From contig JACPGB010000055.1 of the NCBI GenBank assembly GCA_016182655.1, positions 1 through 57,156 of the forward strand: DNA of 57,156 nucleotides. Direction: 5' to 3'. The DNA is from Deltaproteobacteria bacterium. Its GTDB lineage: Bacteria; Desulfobacterota; GWC2-55-46. The translations under genes were made by a program, and so were the position numbers. Numbering within the stretch: the stretch's first letter is position 1; every line of letters starts with the position of its first letter. The notes beneath the pieces are model-generated. The model saw only the letters and a list, made by a program, of their open reading frames with translations. It was not told where the DNA came from and did no database searches. This document shows positions 27,354-36,158 of the stretch, piece after piece.

Positions 27354-29074
27354 AAGGGGAGGGGTGCTCAAAAAAGGGCTTCCTCGCCGGTACGCTTGCC
27401 GCGCTTCTCCTCGTCATATTCTTCGGGGCCGCTTCGTCCGTCGCCCTCAAAAAAAACAATACATGGGACGAGTCAGCGCACATACTCTCGGGTTACGCTT
27501 ATATTAAAAAAGGGATGGACTGGCTCTCGCCCCTCAATCACCCGGTCCTGGGAAGGGCTATCTCCGGGGCCCTGCCCGCGGCCCTTCTCGATCTCGACTT
27601 TGACGAAAGTGTCATTCCCGAGGGCGCGCCAAACTCAAACTTCTTTCCGTATTCCTTGAAGTTCCTCTACGAAAACACTGTAGACGGCGGCAAGATCCTT
27701 TTCTTGAGCCGTCTCGGGAATATCGTCCTCGCTTCACTCCTCGGGATATTCGTCTTTGTCTGGTCGCGCGAGCTCTGGGGCAATAAAGGGGCGGCGCTCT
27801 CGGTCTTTCTCTATGCCCTTTGCCCCAATATTATTGCGAATGCGTCCATCGCCACGACCGATCTCCCTATAACAGCCTTTTTCTTTATCTCTCTTTATTT
27901 CATCTACAGCCTTGACGCGAAGGGTTTGAAGCTCTGGAGGATCGTAGCCACAGGGGTCGCCATGGCCCTCGCGCTCGCATCTAAACACACGGCCTTGCTC
28001 CTTGCCCCTGTAACCTTTGTGTCGTTCTCAATCGCTTTAAGGCGAGAAGGCAAAAAGGCCCTGCCATATTACGCGATACTCGTTTTTACCGTTTATCTCT
28101 CCCTCTGGGCCGTCTACGGTTTCAGGTTCCATTCGGGCAGTCCCAATTACGAGCCGCTGAACTGGGGTGTCTTTTCGTCTTCATCGCTCATGCCTGTTTT
28201 TGATCTTTTGAGGGCCTGGCGGCTCCTGCCGGAAGCGTACCTCTATAGTGTGGCCGGGGTCGTCATGGGGGCCTCGACTGGAAGAGCGGCCTTTCTCATG
28301 GGAGAATACTCTAACACTGGCTGGTGGTATTACTTCATCGTCGCGTTCCTTATAAAGACGCCGATACCGGTCCTGATACTCCTTGTGGCCTCCGCGCTCT
28401 ATCTTTTCGCTGGACGGGAAAGGCTTAAGTATGGCCTCTGGCTCTTGCTTCCGGCGCTTTTTGTTTTTACGGCGATGTCGCTTCAGAAGGTAAATATAGG
28501 CATCCGCCACATACTCCCGGTCTACCCGTTCATATTCACGCTCATCGGCTTTGTCCCGCTCATAAGGACAAGGAGCGCGAGGGTTGCGAAGACCGTCTTC
28601 GCCTTTTTGATCGCATGGTACGCCTACTCTGCGGCCTCTATCTATCCGCACCAGCTCGCTTACTTTAACGAGTTTATCGGAGGGCCGAAGAACGGGTACA
28701 AGTACCTGGTGGATTCCAACCTCGACTGGGGCCAGGACTTGAAGGGCCTCAAAAAGTACATGGATGAAAACCACATCGATAAAATAAAGCTCGCGTACTT
28801 CGGCCTCTCGGACCCCAAATACTTCGGCATCGATTACGAGTACCTCCCGAGCTACGCCATACTCGAGCCGGTAAACGTCAAGGACAGGGTAGAGCCCAAG
28901 GGCTTTTTCGCCGTGAGCGCGACGATGCTCCAGGGGGTCTATCTCGCGGACAGGGACTATTACAAGGTCTTCAAGAGTCTGGAACCCGTCGGGAACGTCG
29001 GGTACTCGATATTCATCTATAACCTCGGGGCGGGGCCGAAGTACTTCGGGAACCGTGAGAATACGGGAAAGTAG
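27350..29074 (+). CDS. GT39/PMT-like glycosyltransferase
   Basis: This 574-residue integral membrane protein has about ten helices. The first periplasmic loop contains the acidic motif TWDESAH and the LNHPVLGR motif, both typical of GT-C enzymes of family 39 (PMT/ArnT-like), which use polyprenyl-phosphate sugars. The soluble C-terminal region begins at SNLDWGQDLKGLKKYM. The TTG start at 27350 overlaps the preceding stop. The last dozen codons (GPKYFGNRENTGK) and the stop lie inside the first unit of the downstream tandem array, so the natural C-terminus may have been altered. A pilin or surface-polymer glycosylation role is inferred from context only. Confidence 0.82.
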   Translation: MKGEGCSKKGFLAGTLAALLLVIFFGAASSVALKKNNTWDESAHILSGYAYIKKGMDWLSPLNHPVLGRAISGALPAALLDLDFDESVIPEGAPNSNFFPYSLKFLYENTVDGGKILFLSRLGNIVLASLLGIFVFVWSRELWGNKGAALSVFLYALCPNIIANASIATTDLPITAFFFISLYFIYSLDAKGLKLWRIVATGVAMALALASKHTALLLAPVTFVSFSIALRREGKKALPYYAILVFTVYLSLWAVYGFRFHSGSPNYEPLNWGVFSSSSLMPVFDLLRAWRLLPEAYLYSVAGVVMGASTGRAAFLMGEYSNTGWWYYFIVAFLIKTPIPVLILLVASALYLFAGRERLKYGLWLLLPALFVFTAMSLQKVNIGIRHILPVYPFIFTLIGFVPLIRTRSARVAKTVFAFLIAWYAYSAASIYPHQLAYFNEFIGGPKNGYKYLVDSNLDWGQDLKGLKKYMDENHIDKIKLAYFGLSDPKYFGIDYEYLPSYAILEPVNVKDRVEPKGFFAVSATMLQGVYLADRDYYKVFKSLEPVGNVGYSIFIYNLGAGPKYFGNRENTGK

Positions 29075-29434
29075 GCCGCTTCGATATGGACTTTGCCCGT
29101 CCGGCAAGGACTGCTTGGCGCAGGGCCAAAGTACTTCGGGAACCGTGAGAATACGGGAAGGCAGGCCGCTTCGATACGGACTTTGCCCGTCCGGCGAGGA
29201 CTGCTTGGCGCAGGGCCAAAGTACTTCGGGAACCATGAGAATACGGGAAAGTAGGCCCGCTTCGATATGGACTTTGCCCGTCCGGCGAGGACTGCTTGGC
29301 GCAGGGCCAAAGTACTTCGGGAACCATGAGAATACGGGAAAGTAGGCCCGCTTCGATATGGACTTTGCCCGTCCGGCGAGGACTGCTGGGAAGGCAGGCC
29401 GCTTCGATACGGACTTTGCCCGTCCGGCGAGGAC
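29033..29434. repeat. Tandem array of about 90-bp repeats
   Basis: Four nearly complete units begin with GGGCC at 29033, 29123, 29213 and 29304 (periods 90, 90 and 91). A fifth, 5'-truncated unit covers 29388-29434. Each holds AAGTACTTCGGGAACC, GAGAATACGGGAA, CGCTTCGATA and TTTGCCCGTCCGGC. Unit 1 contains the end of the GT39-like gene and its stop. Units differ at few positions: GAAAGTAG versus GAAGGCAG, ATATGG versus ATACGG, and an extra C in units 3 and 4. Unit 5 carries the GGCAG/ATACGG variant of unit 2, which points to recombination between copies. No spacers and no protein product are apparent. Confidence 0.92.
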
Positions 29435-29445
29435 CTCGATAACGA

Positions 29446-29474
29446 TTGAATGTCCCTTGCGAAAATACTATAAT
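29446..29474 (+). promoter_or_regulatory. Near-consensus promoter overlapping a pseudopilin start
   Basis: TTGAAT (29446-29451), exactly 17 bases, then a perfect TATAAT (29469-29474). The last two bases of the -10 box are the A and T of the ATG at 29473. Transcription would begin near 29481-29482, at an in-frame GTG. It would drive the minor pseudopilin genes independently of the membrane cassette. Confidence 0.65.
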
Positions 29475-30072
29475 GCGTACCGTGCATAAGGGCTTTACCC
29501 TGATAGAGCTCGTCTTTGTGATCGCGCTTGCCGCCATACTCGCGGCCGTCGCGTATCCGATGATCTTCGGCGGTTCCTCCGCCGTCACCGTGCCCGTCTT
29601 CGCGAAAAAGGTCCAGGAGGACATCCGCTACGCCCAGTCGCTCGCGCTCCTTCGATCCAACCTTGACACCCCGAACGCCACGAACCCTTCGTTCAGATAC
29701 CGCATAAGGTTCAATGTCGCGGACGCGAGCTGTCCGGGCTCCGCGCAATACACGATAGTCAACAACGCGGACAATAACGCTACGTGGGGCGAGAACCCGA
29801 ACGGCGGAGGTACGGTCGAGAGCGCAAGAAACCCGGCGACCGGCGAGGCCTTCTTCTGCGTCCGCATGGACACCGGCGACCTCGATGGCTTCCAGATTTC
29901 CGCCGACTTCGGCGGCTCGGTCCCGGGCATACTCGAGTTCGACACCATGGGTACGCCTTACGACAGCGACGGAGCGAGGCTTGCCGCCTCAAAGACCATA
30001 ACGATAACGAAGGGCGGGGTATCGTCGACCGTCACGGTAACGCCCAATACCGGGATGGTCGTCGCGCAATGA
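29473..30072 (+). CDS. Minor pseudopilin, GspH/MshC-like
   Basis: This 199-residue prepilin-like protein has leader MRTVHKG and cleavage site G/FTLIELVFVIALAAIL. The C-terminal part has GspH/FimT-like length and begins FAKKVQEDIRYAQSLALL, as expected for this class. ATG 29473 has no ribosome site, and the near-consensus promoter would place the transcript start after it. The in-frame GTG at 29482 (protein MHKGFTLIE...) may therefore be the true, leaderless start. The stop overlaps the next gene. Minor pilins of this type are thought to prime pilus assembly at the tip. Confidence 0.85.
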   Translation: MRTVHKGFTLIELVFVIALAAILAAVAYPMIFGGSSAVTVPVFAKKVQEDIRYAQSLALLRSNLDTPNATNPSFRYRIRFNVADASCPGSAQYTIVNNADNNATWGENPNGGGTVESARNPATGEAFFCVRMDTGDLDGFQISADFGGSVPGILEFDTMGTPYDSDGARLAASKTITITKGGVSSTVTVTPNTGMVVAQ

Positions 30073-30488
30073 ATATGTGTAACGAACGCGGCTTTACCCT
30101 GATCGAAGTCATCATGGTGATGGTGGTGCTGGCCATCGTCGGCACCGGCATCCTCATGTACTTTGCGGGCCTTTCCGGGAGGCCGGACGCCGTCACGCTA
30201 ACGCAGTCCGCCGCTCTCGCGCAGGAGAAGATGGAGCGGTTGCTTGCCGATAAAAAGGCGAACGGCTTCAATACGATAGTCTCGGAAGCCGCTTCCGCGC
30301 TCCCTGCCCCATTCGACAGGTTCACCCGCGAGGTCGAGGTATTCTGCGTCCAGGAGGCCGACCTCGATACCTCTAACGGCACAATGCCCGACTGCTCGGA
30401 CTCCGACATAAACGCGAAGAGGATAAGGGTGACGGTATCGTGGGGGGGCGGCTCATCGGACTTCGTGACCGTCATGGCGAACCACTGA
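30069..30488 (+). CDS. Minor pseudopilin, PilV/MshD-like
   Basis: This 139-residue prepilin has leader MNMCNERG and cleavage site G/FTLIEVIMVMVVLAIVG. Its body shows an AALAQEKMERLLADKK helix of the GspI/PilV kind and two late cysteines (VFCVQEAD and MPDCSDSD) that could form a disulfide. The ATG overlaps the previous stop, and its own stop overlaps the next ATG, so the four minor pilins are translationally coupled. Confidence 0.85.
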   Translation: MNMCNERGFTLIEVIMVMVVLAIVGTGILMYFAGLSGRPDAVTLTQSAALAQEKMERLLADKKANGFNTIVSEAASALPAPFDRFTREVEVFCVQEADLDTSNGTMPDCSDSDINAKRIRVTVSWGGGSSDFVTVMANH

Positions 30489-31030
30489 TGAAGACCGGCG
30501 CGCTTGATACGAGGGGCTTTACTCTCATCGAGACCGTCATGGTCATCGTCCTCGTCGGCGTTATCGGCACGGTCGTCTCGTCCCTCCTCTATCAGGGGTC
30601 GAAGTCGATAGAGGCCGGCGACGTGAGAAAGGAGCTCTCGTCACAGGGGAGGCTCGCCGTCGAGAGGGCGTCCCGCGAGATGCGTCTCATGCGTTGCACT
30701 ACGGCCGGGAATTCCTGCAAGCCGCAAGCGGCAGACATTACGGCATGGACGGCAACGGACATAAGGTTCGTGACTACAAACTATGAGAGGATCGGACTCA
30801 GGTTCGACGCCGGGCAGTTGAAACTCAGTTACGGCACCGGGCCGGCCCCGGATGTCGAGTACGCGCTCGCTAATAATCTTTCGGCCGCGTCGTTCGAGTA
30901 CCTTAAGAGCGACGGCACTCCTGCCGCGGCCGTGAACGAGATATGGACGATAAGGCTCGATATGACGCTTGCAAGCGGCGCGGAGACGGTCCCTTTCAGG
31001 GCCTCTGTCCACCCGAGGTCCTTCAGATGA
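30488..31030 (+). CDS. Minor pseudopilin, PilW/MshO-like
   Basis: This 180-residue prepilin has leader MKTGALDTRG and cleavage site G/FTLIETVMVIVLVGVIGT. The segment ASREMRLMRC following a long helix is characteristic of GspJ/PilW-type minor pilins. Two cysteines near residues 77 and 84 may pair. The ATG shares one base with the preceding stop. It is probably part of the tip complex with its neighbours. Confidence 0.84.
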   Translation: MKTGALDTRGFTLIETVMVIVLVGVIGTVVSSLLYQGSKSIEAGDVRKELSSQGRLAVERASREMRLMRCTTAGNSCKPQAADITAWTATDIRFVTTNYERIGLRFDAGQLKLSYGTGPAPDVEYALANNLSAASFEYLKSDGTPAAAVNEIWTIRLDMTLASGAETVPFRASVHPRSFR

Positions 31031-31782
31031 TAACTAACGAGCGGGGCGCATCCATAATAGGCGTGATACTCGTCCTCGCCGTGCTGACCCTCTCCGGCGT
31101 CATATTCGTCTCGGTCTTTTCAACGGGCGTGGAGGAATCGACCGGCGAGGTGTTGTCTTCAAGGGCGCTTTTCGCCGCAGAGGGCGGCATGGAGGCCGCG
31201 ATAGGCCATTTAAAGAAGGCGCCTGTTGCCACGAACTGGCTATGGAAGGACGGCTACCTTGCCAAGCCGATGGGAGGCGGCACGGTGGATGCGGAGGTGC
31301 TCGAATACGAGTCGCGGGATGCTACCCTTGCCGGGGCGAACAAGTGCGAGCCGTTCGAGTCCGTGATAGTCTCGACAGGCGCGAACCCGGCCCGGACGGT
31401 ATATGCGTCTCTCGCGTGGTCGTCGGCGTCGAACATGGGGCTTGAGCTCTACGACAACAGCGTCGCGGACTGCAACAACCCGACTGCCTCCGCGAACCTC
31501 ATAGCGAGCTCGGCTACATCCAACATGCCGGAGACCATCAGATACCGGGTCCAGACCGCGCCTCCGGCGACTATTACATACACGGCGAGGGTCCTGGGTG
31601 TAGCCGGTGACGCCTACAAGCTCCGCATAGCCCACCCGGATGAGACGAACTTCGGCACCGGGAACACGTGCGGTCAACCCGCCGGGCCTCCGTATGACGC
31701 CTGCATGAGGGCCGTTATATCGCTCGGCAGGCACATGGACGCGAGAAGAGAGGTCTTCTCCGGTTTCAGCCGTACGCCCTAA
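31027..31782 (+). CDS. Minor pseudopilin, PilX/MshP-like
   Basis: This 251-residue protein begins MITNERGASIIGVILVL, a diverged prepilin site in which G/ASIIG replaces G/FTLIE and the +5 glutamate is missing. A single membrane helix and a SRALFAAEGGMEAAI segment typical of PilX and GspK families follow. Lack of glutamate at +5 is also a feature of GspK. It ends the minor pilin group and is followed after ten bases by the large secreted protein, as in the MSHA order mshP-mshQ. Confidence 0.82.
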   Translation: MITNERGASIIGVILVLAVLTLSGVIFVSVFSTGVEESTGEVLSSRALFAAEGGMEAAIGHLKKAPVATNWLWKDGYLAKPMGGGTVDAEVLEYESRDATLAGANKCEPFESVIVSTGANPARTVYASLAWSSASNMGLELYDNSVADCNNPTASANLIASSATSNMPETIRYRVQTAPPATITYTARVLGVAGDAYKLRIAHPDETNFGTGNTCGQPAGPPYDACMRAVISLGRHMDARREVFSGFSRTP

Positions 31783-31792
31783 GGAGAAAAAT

Positions 31793-34294
31793 ATGAGTAC
31801 GCGCCGCCTCCTGATATTTGCGCTTGCGATCCTGTCCTTTCTATTTTCAGGCGGGATGGCTATTGCCGCCGAAACTTTTTCCGTCATCGTGCCGGCCGGC
31901 ACCGAAGTAGCCATGCAGGACCCGAACGCCGTAATACCGTTCACGGTCACGAACAGCGCGTCGTCCACCAAGGACATAAGGGAGCTGACGTTCAGGATCG
32001 ACGACACGAAGTACAACTTCAGCTCCGCGACAGTCCCGCCCACCGGTTGGTGCATCAAGGAGATAGAGGATGACAGGATCACATTCGCGCTCACGCAGGG
32101 CTCCGGCGCGTGCAGTAGCGGCACCTCGGCGAGCGAGCTCGACCCTGGTGAGAGCGCGGTCTTCAACATCGTGCTCCTCCCGCTTGTCGCCTCCACGGAC
32201 GTCGCAGGGGATACGCTTACGAGCGTGTCCGTCGACACGCAGGGCGGGTTTTCCCGCTCAGGCGCGCTCCCGACATGGACGAGGAGGTCTCTTGAGGCGA
32301 CACTCGTTGCAACACCTGAGTCCCTCGGGGTCGGCGGCGCGATAACGCTCACCATGCAGGTTACGAACCGCTCTACCGCTACCCAATCGAATATAACATC
32401 TACCCCTGCGCCGCCGACCCCGTCGAGCGCGATAGCGACCCTCTCGGATGGCCCTTACTACGGCTCGACCGGACTCGACGGAAACCTCTCGGCGGCCGCA
32501 ACCATCGTAACCGTAGCCTCGACTTCCGGCTTTACCTCGCCCGGGACCATAAGGTTGGATTCCGAAGACATCTGCTACACAGGGAAGACCGCGACCACGT
32601 TCACGGGCGTGACGCGCGGGTGCAATTCTACGACAGCCGCCGCACACACGACCGGCGCCATCGTCTACGCGAAGACGCAGTACTTGCTATCGCCGGGCTC
32701 TTCCGGCGTGATAATATGGCTCTATGGCGCAACGTCGACCGGGACGGTCTATTTCAGCACGCGCGCGACAAACTCAGGTTCTACGGCGAACTCCGTCCTT
32801 TTGAACTCTAACACGGTCCTCATCGGCAACTTCACCGCCTCTCTCACCGTTACACCGGGGAGCGTCATAACCGGTCAACAGGTCACGGTCGAGATGCAGG
32901 TCAAGAACAACGGTACGTCGGCCCTCATAAACGTCGCGCCCTCGGCCCTTACCCCGTGCGCCGGAGAGGCGACCGAGACGCTCTCCTCCGGCCCCGCGCC
33001 TTCGTCCATCTCGTCGCTCGCAAGCGGCTCTACAGGCGTGTTCTCCTGGACATACACCGTCACCGGGTCGCTCGGCCAGGCATATTGCCTCTCGGGCTAT
33101 GGGACCGCCACAGGCGGCGCGCTAACGAATACGGCGACATCGAATTCCGGCGTGATATCCCAATACTCCGCGACCGTCTCGCCTTCGGTCGTCGCGAGCG
33201 GGGCGACAAGCCAGACGCTGACATGGTCGGTCTACAACGGAGGCGCCTGCACCCTTAAAAAAATAGAGGTCTCTTTCCCGGGCGGGGGCGGCAACTGGAC
33301 CTGCTCGTCTGTCACTGCCCCTGCCGGATGGACAGGCTCTTGCGGCGGAACCAAGGTGACTTTTCAATCGAGCAACTCCGCAAACGACATACCTTCAGGC
33401 GGCACAAAGACCTACTCGATAACATACTCGACGACCGAAACGGTCACCTCCGACAAGGTCGTGTCTTTCAGCGTAAACCCGGTGCCAAGGGGAGGGTGCG
33501 GGGGGTCGGAAGCCGAGATTGGGACTTATGTGACGGTGACGGCGTACGGGCTCTCCGTCGCGCACTCTCCAACGGGCCCAATCTACGCCGACGGGAGCGC
33601 ATCCTACACCATGACGGCGACACTCGTCTCAGGCGGCTCGCCGGTCGCCGGAAAGACCGTGACCTTCTCGACGACCAGCGGCACGCTCTCACCGGCGACG
33701 GCCGTGACGGACGCGAACGGGGAGGCTACGGTCACGCTGATAGCCCCGAACAGCACCACAGACACCACGGCGACGGTCACGGCTTCATACTTGAACTCGT
33801 CAGGGACCGATACGGTGAGCTTTACAGGCTGGAACATCGCAAATATCCAGTACTGGGGCTCTCTCTCCCCGGCGTCGGCCTCCTGCGGCTCTACCGTCTC
33901 ATTCACCATGGCATTGAAGAACATAAGCGCCTCGACGTCCATGACGATGAATACCGCCAGCTACTTCGCTTTTAACGACTCATCCGCCGGGGGCTCGACC
34001 GTCTACCAGGCGTATCTGAATTCAGCCGTGACCCTTGCGGCCGGAGCGACCCAGACGCTCGTGTTCGGCTCTCCGACGAGCTCCGGGGGAGGCGGGGGCG
34101 TAGTGATACCTTCTTCATTCCTCGCCGGTACTTATTCCCCGACCCTCAACTCGGCCCCGCCACCGGCGAGCGGCCTCTTTTTGACCGACGGCGGCACTAA
34201 CGACCAGTACCGGACGGTGACGGACGCCGTGACGCTTTCAGGCAACTGCGGGGTGGTCAACGTGAATATCATCGAGTGGCACGAGTTCAGGTAA
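31793..34294 (+). CDS. Large secreted Ig-like protein in the MshQ position
   Basis: The 833 residues begin with a signal peptide (about 1-26, ending SGGMAIAA). Three CARDB-like beta-sandwich stretches can be seen near 165-215, 345-420 and 460-590 (for example TGQQVTVEMQVKNNGTSAL). A Big-1/invasin-type Ig domain lies near 592-680 (GKTVTFSTTSGTLS followed by TDANGEATVTL). Near 227-292 there is a segment of the kind found in phage tail and adhesin proteins, ending RGCNSTTAAAHTTGAIVY. Threonine and serine are very abundant. No sortase or autotransporter signal is seen. I infer a pilus-associated adhesin. It has no clear PilY1 or DUF6701 features that I can recognise. Confidence 0.75.
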   Translation: MSTRRLLIFALAILSFLFSGGMAIAAETFSVIVPAGTEVAMQDPNAVIPFTVTNSASSTKDIRELTFRIDDTKYNFSSATVPPTGWCIKEIEDDRITFALTQGSGACSSGTSASELDPGESAVFNIVLLPLVASTDVAGDTLTSVSVDTQGGFSRSGALPTWTRRSLEATLVATPESLGVGGAITLTMQVTNRSTATQSNITSTPAPPTPSSAIATLSDGPYYGSTGLDGNLSAAATIVTVASTSGFTSPGTIRLDSEDICYTGKTATTFTGVTRGCNSTTAAAHTTGAIVYAKTQYLLSPGSSGVIIWLYGATSTGTVYFSTRATNSGSTANSVLLNSNTVLIGNFTASLTVTPGSVITGQQVTVEMQVKNNGTSALINVAPSALTPCAGEATETLSSGPAPSSISSLASGSTGVFSWTYTVTGSLGQAYCLSGYGTATGGALTNTATSNSGVISQYSATVSPSVVASGATSQTLTWSVYNGGACTLKKIEVSFPGGGGNWTCSSVTAPAGWTGSCGGTKVTFQSSNSANDIPSGGTKTYSITYSTTETVTSDKVVSFSVNPVPRGGCGGSEAEIGTYVTVTAYGLSVAHSPTGPIYADGSASYTMTATLVSGGSPVAGKTVTFSTTSGTLSPATAVTDANGEATVTLIAPNSTTDTTATVTASYLNSSGTDTVSFTGWNIANIQYWGSLSPASASCGSTVSFTMALKNISASTSMTMNTASYFAFNDSSAGGSTVYQAYLNSAVTLAAGATQTLVFGSPTSSGGGGGVVIPSSFLAGTYSPTLNSAPPPASGLFLTDGGTNDQYRTVTDAVTLSGNCGVVNVNIIEWHEFR

Positions 34295-34347
34295 GATAAT
34301 TTTCTTTCAAAAATAGGGGGAACCGGATATAATAACCGTAATTTTTA

Positions 34348-34431
34348 AGGGTTTTTTGACAAAAGGGCTATAGATTTTCCGAAAACTGCCGAATTTTTAG
34401 TCATGGGGGGTTAAGCCCCCCGTAAAACCCT
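34348..34431 (+). other. Structured leader before the ExeA-like gene
   Basis: AGGGTTTT (34348-34355) can pair with AAAACCCT (34424-34431), enclosing GGGGGG (34405-34410) with CCCCCC (34416-34421). No T-run follows. A TATAAT at 34327-34332 could serve as a -10 box upstream, with no convincing -35. The function is unknown. Confidence 0.35.
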
Positions 34432-34448
34432 GAAAAAAAGGCCCACTA

Positions 34449-35405
34449 ATGTACGAGAAATTCTTTTTCCTCAAGGAAAACCCCTTTCACATCACGCCAG
34501 ACCCCAAGTTCCTCTACTTGTCCAGGAAGCACCGCGAGGCCATAGACCTGCTTTCGTTCGGCATCGGCGAAAAGAAAGGGTTCATCCTCTTGTCCGGCGA
34601 GGTCGGCACCGGAAAGACCACGCTTTGCAGGGCGCTACTTGAGAAGCTCCCGAAAAACGCCGAGAGCGCGCTTATCCTGAACCCGGTCCTCTCGGAAGAA
34701 GACCTGTTAAAGACCATCACCGCGGACTTCGGATTGAGGCCCGGCGGGAATGCGGTCAAGGACCACCTCGACGAGTTGAACTTATTTCTCCTTAAAAAAG
34801 CCGCCTCGGGCGGCGCGGCGGTCGTCATCATAGACGAGGCGCAGAACCTGAACCCCGCGACCCTTGAGATGATAAGGCTCCTTTCGAACCTCGAGACGGA
34901 AAAGGAAAAGCTCCTCCAGATAGTCCTCGTGGGCCAGCCGGAGCTCCGGGATAAGCTCTCTCTCCCGGAGCTCCGGCAGTTGAATCAGAGGGTCATAGTA
35001 AGATACCACCTGAACCCGCTCGACCTTCAGGAGACGAGGGCGTACATCGAAAACAGGCTTAAAGTGGCCGGAGGCGGCAACATAGACTTCCGTGAAGACG
35101 CCATGAGGCTCGTATTCGAAAAGAGCCTCGGGATCCCGAGGATGATAAACATCATCTGCGACAGGGCGCTCACGGCGGCGTTCATCGACGAAAAACGGAC
35201 TATCGACTCCGATATCGTCAAGCACGCCTCAAGCGAGCTCGAGGACGACGGATATCTCGAAAAAGACGGCAAGGCCCCTCTGCCAGACACTGCGTCCGCC
35301 TTCTCCAGGTATATGGCCCCCATAGCGCTTTCGGCGTTCGTCCTTGCCTTCATAGCCGGACTCTTCATAGGCCCCGAGGTCTATAACTTCACGGTGCATC
35401 CATAG
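34449..35405 (+). CDS. ExeA/GspA/MshM-like AAA ATPase
   Basis: This 318-residue ATPase of the ExeA family opens with FFLKENPFHITPDPKFLY, the family signature. Walker A is GEVGTGKTTL near residue 50 and Walker B is VVIIDEAQNL near 125. A membrane helix near 288-310 puts a short tail in the periplasm, unlike ExeA proteins with a long peptidoglycan-binding tail. In MSHA loci the equivalent MshM precedes MshN, exactly as here. It probably assists secretin assembly through the cell wall, by analogy with GspA/B. Confidence 0.87.
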   Translation: MYEKFFFLKENPFHITPDPKFLYLSRKHREAIDLLSFGIGEKKGFILLSGEVGTGKTTLCRALLEKLPKNAESALILNPVLSEEDLLKTITADFGLRPGGNAVKDHLDELNLFLLKKAASGGAAVVIIDEAQNLNPATLEMIRLLSNLETEKEKLLQIVLVGQPELRDKLSLPELRQLNQRVIVRYHLNPLDLQETRAYIENRLKVAGGGNIDFREDAMRLVFEKSLGIPRMINIICDRALTAAFIDEKRTIDSDIVKHASSELEDDGYLEKDGKAPLPDTASAFSRYMAPIALSAFVLAFIAGLFIGPEVYNFTVHP

Positions 35406-36154
35406 TGAGCCTGATACACGAAGCGCTTAAAAAACTCGAGGCCTCCAGGACATCCTACAACCCCCCGGAGGAGTTCGCGCCTTTGCCGGAAAAAAGGCGG
35501 CCCAAGGCGTTTGTTATAGTCGTTGTGCTCTTGATCGTGCTGATACCGGCAGGGTACGCGGCGTATTCGATACTATCCGCCGTGGAGAAGGTCGAAAAGG
35601 CCGCTACCGGCGACCCGGGGCTCGACGCGCTCAAGGCGTCGATAGCGGGGCCGAAGAAACCCGAGGCGGCCCCCGAACCTTCGGCGAACAACGCCAAAGG
35701 TCTCGAACTCTTCAGGTCCATGCAGTACGGGGAAGCGGAAAAGGAATTCAGGGCCGCGCTCTCGGCTAAACCCGACGAGGCGGCATATTACAATAACCTC
35801 GCGCTGGCGCTCGCGAGCTCCGGGCGGGAGAATGAAGCAGAGGCGTACCTCAAGGAGGCGCTCGCCTTGAACCCGCGCCACATGGAAGCACTCAATAACT
35901 ACGGCGCGCTCCTCGATAGGCGCGGCGACGCAGTTTCCGCGATAAAGAGGCTTAACGAGGCACTGAAGATAGACCCGGGCTACGCGGACGCGCTATTAAA
36001 CCTTGGCATTGCGCTGGAGAGACAGGGCAGGACAAGGGAGGCTTTGAACGCCTACGAGCGGTTCCTTGAGAAGAAACCGGCGGACACTTTGAGCGAAGAG
36101 GTGAGGAAAAAGGTGATGAGGCTTAAGTCCTCTCTTATCATAAAGGGCGCGTGA
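35405..36154 (+). CDS. TPR protein with membrane anchor (MshN-like)
   Basis: This 249-residue protein starts at GTG, which shares one base with the preceding stop. The opening MSLIHEALKKLEASR matches the N-terminus of GspB/MshN-type proteins. A membrane segment spans about 36-56, and the periplasmic part holds four tetratricopeptide repeats (YYNNLALALASSGRENEAEA and its successors, about 98-230). TPR units commonly bind partner proteins such as pilotin or secretin subunits. Pairing with the ExeA-like ATPase fits a GspA/GspB or MshM/MshN module. Confidence 0.83.
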   Translation: MSLIHEALKKLEASRTSYNPPEEFAPLPEKRRPKAFVIVVVLLIVLIPAGYAAYSILSAVEKVEKAATGDPGLDALKASIAGPKKPEAAPEPSANNAKGLELFRSMQYGEAEKEFRAALSAKPDEAAYYNNLALALASSGRENEAEAYLKEALALNPRHMEALNNYGALLDRRGDAVSAIKRLNEALKIDPGYADALLNLGIALERQGRTREALNAYERFLEKKPADTLSEEVRKKVMRLKSSLIIKGA

Positions 36155-36158
36155 GTTC

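Noticed and set aside
29033-29434. Possible CRISPR array
   Set aside because: Units are directly abutting 90-bp tandem repeats without unique spacers, and no cas genes are present.
28181-29748. Long minus-strand open frames over the GT39 gene end and the tandem array
   Set aside because: They are antisense to a well-supported gene or arise from the 90-bp periodicity (a multiple of three keeps the frame open). They look like repeated arginine/serine/proline-rich translation with no ribosome site.
31240-32355. 371-codon open frame on the minus strand across the PilX-like and Ig-like genes
   Set aside because: It is antisense to two supported genes, with no start signals and biased composition.
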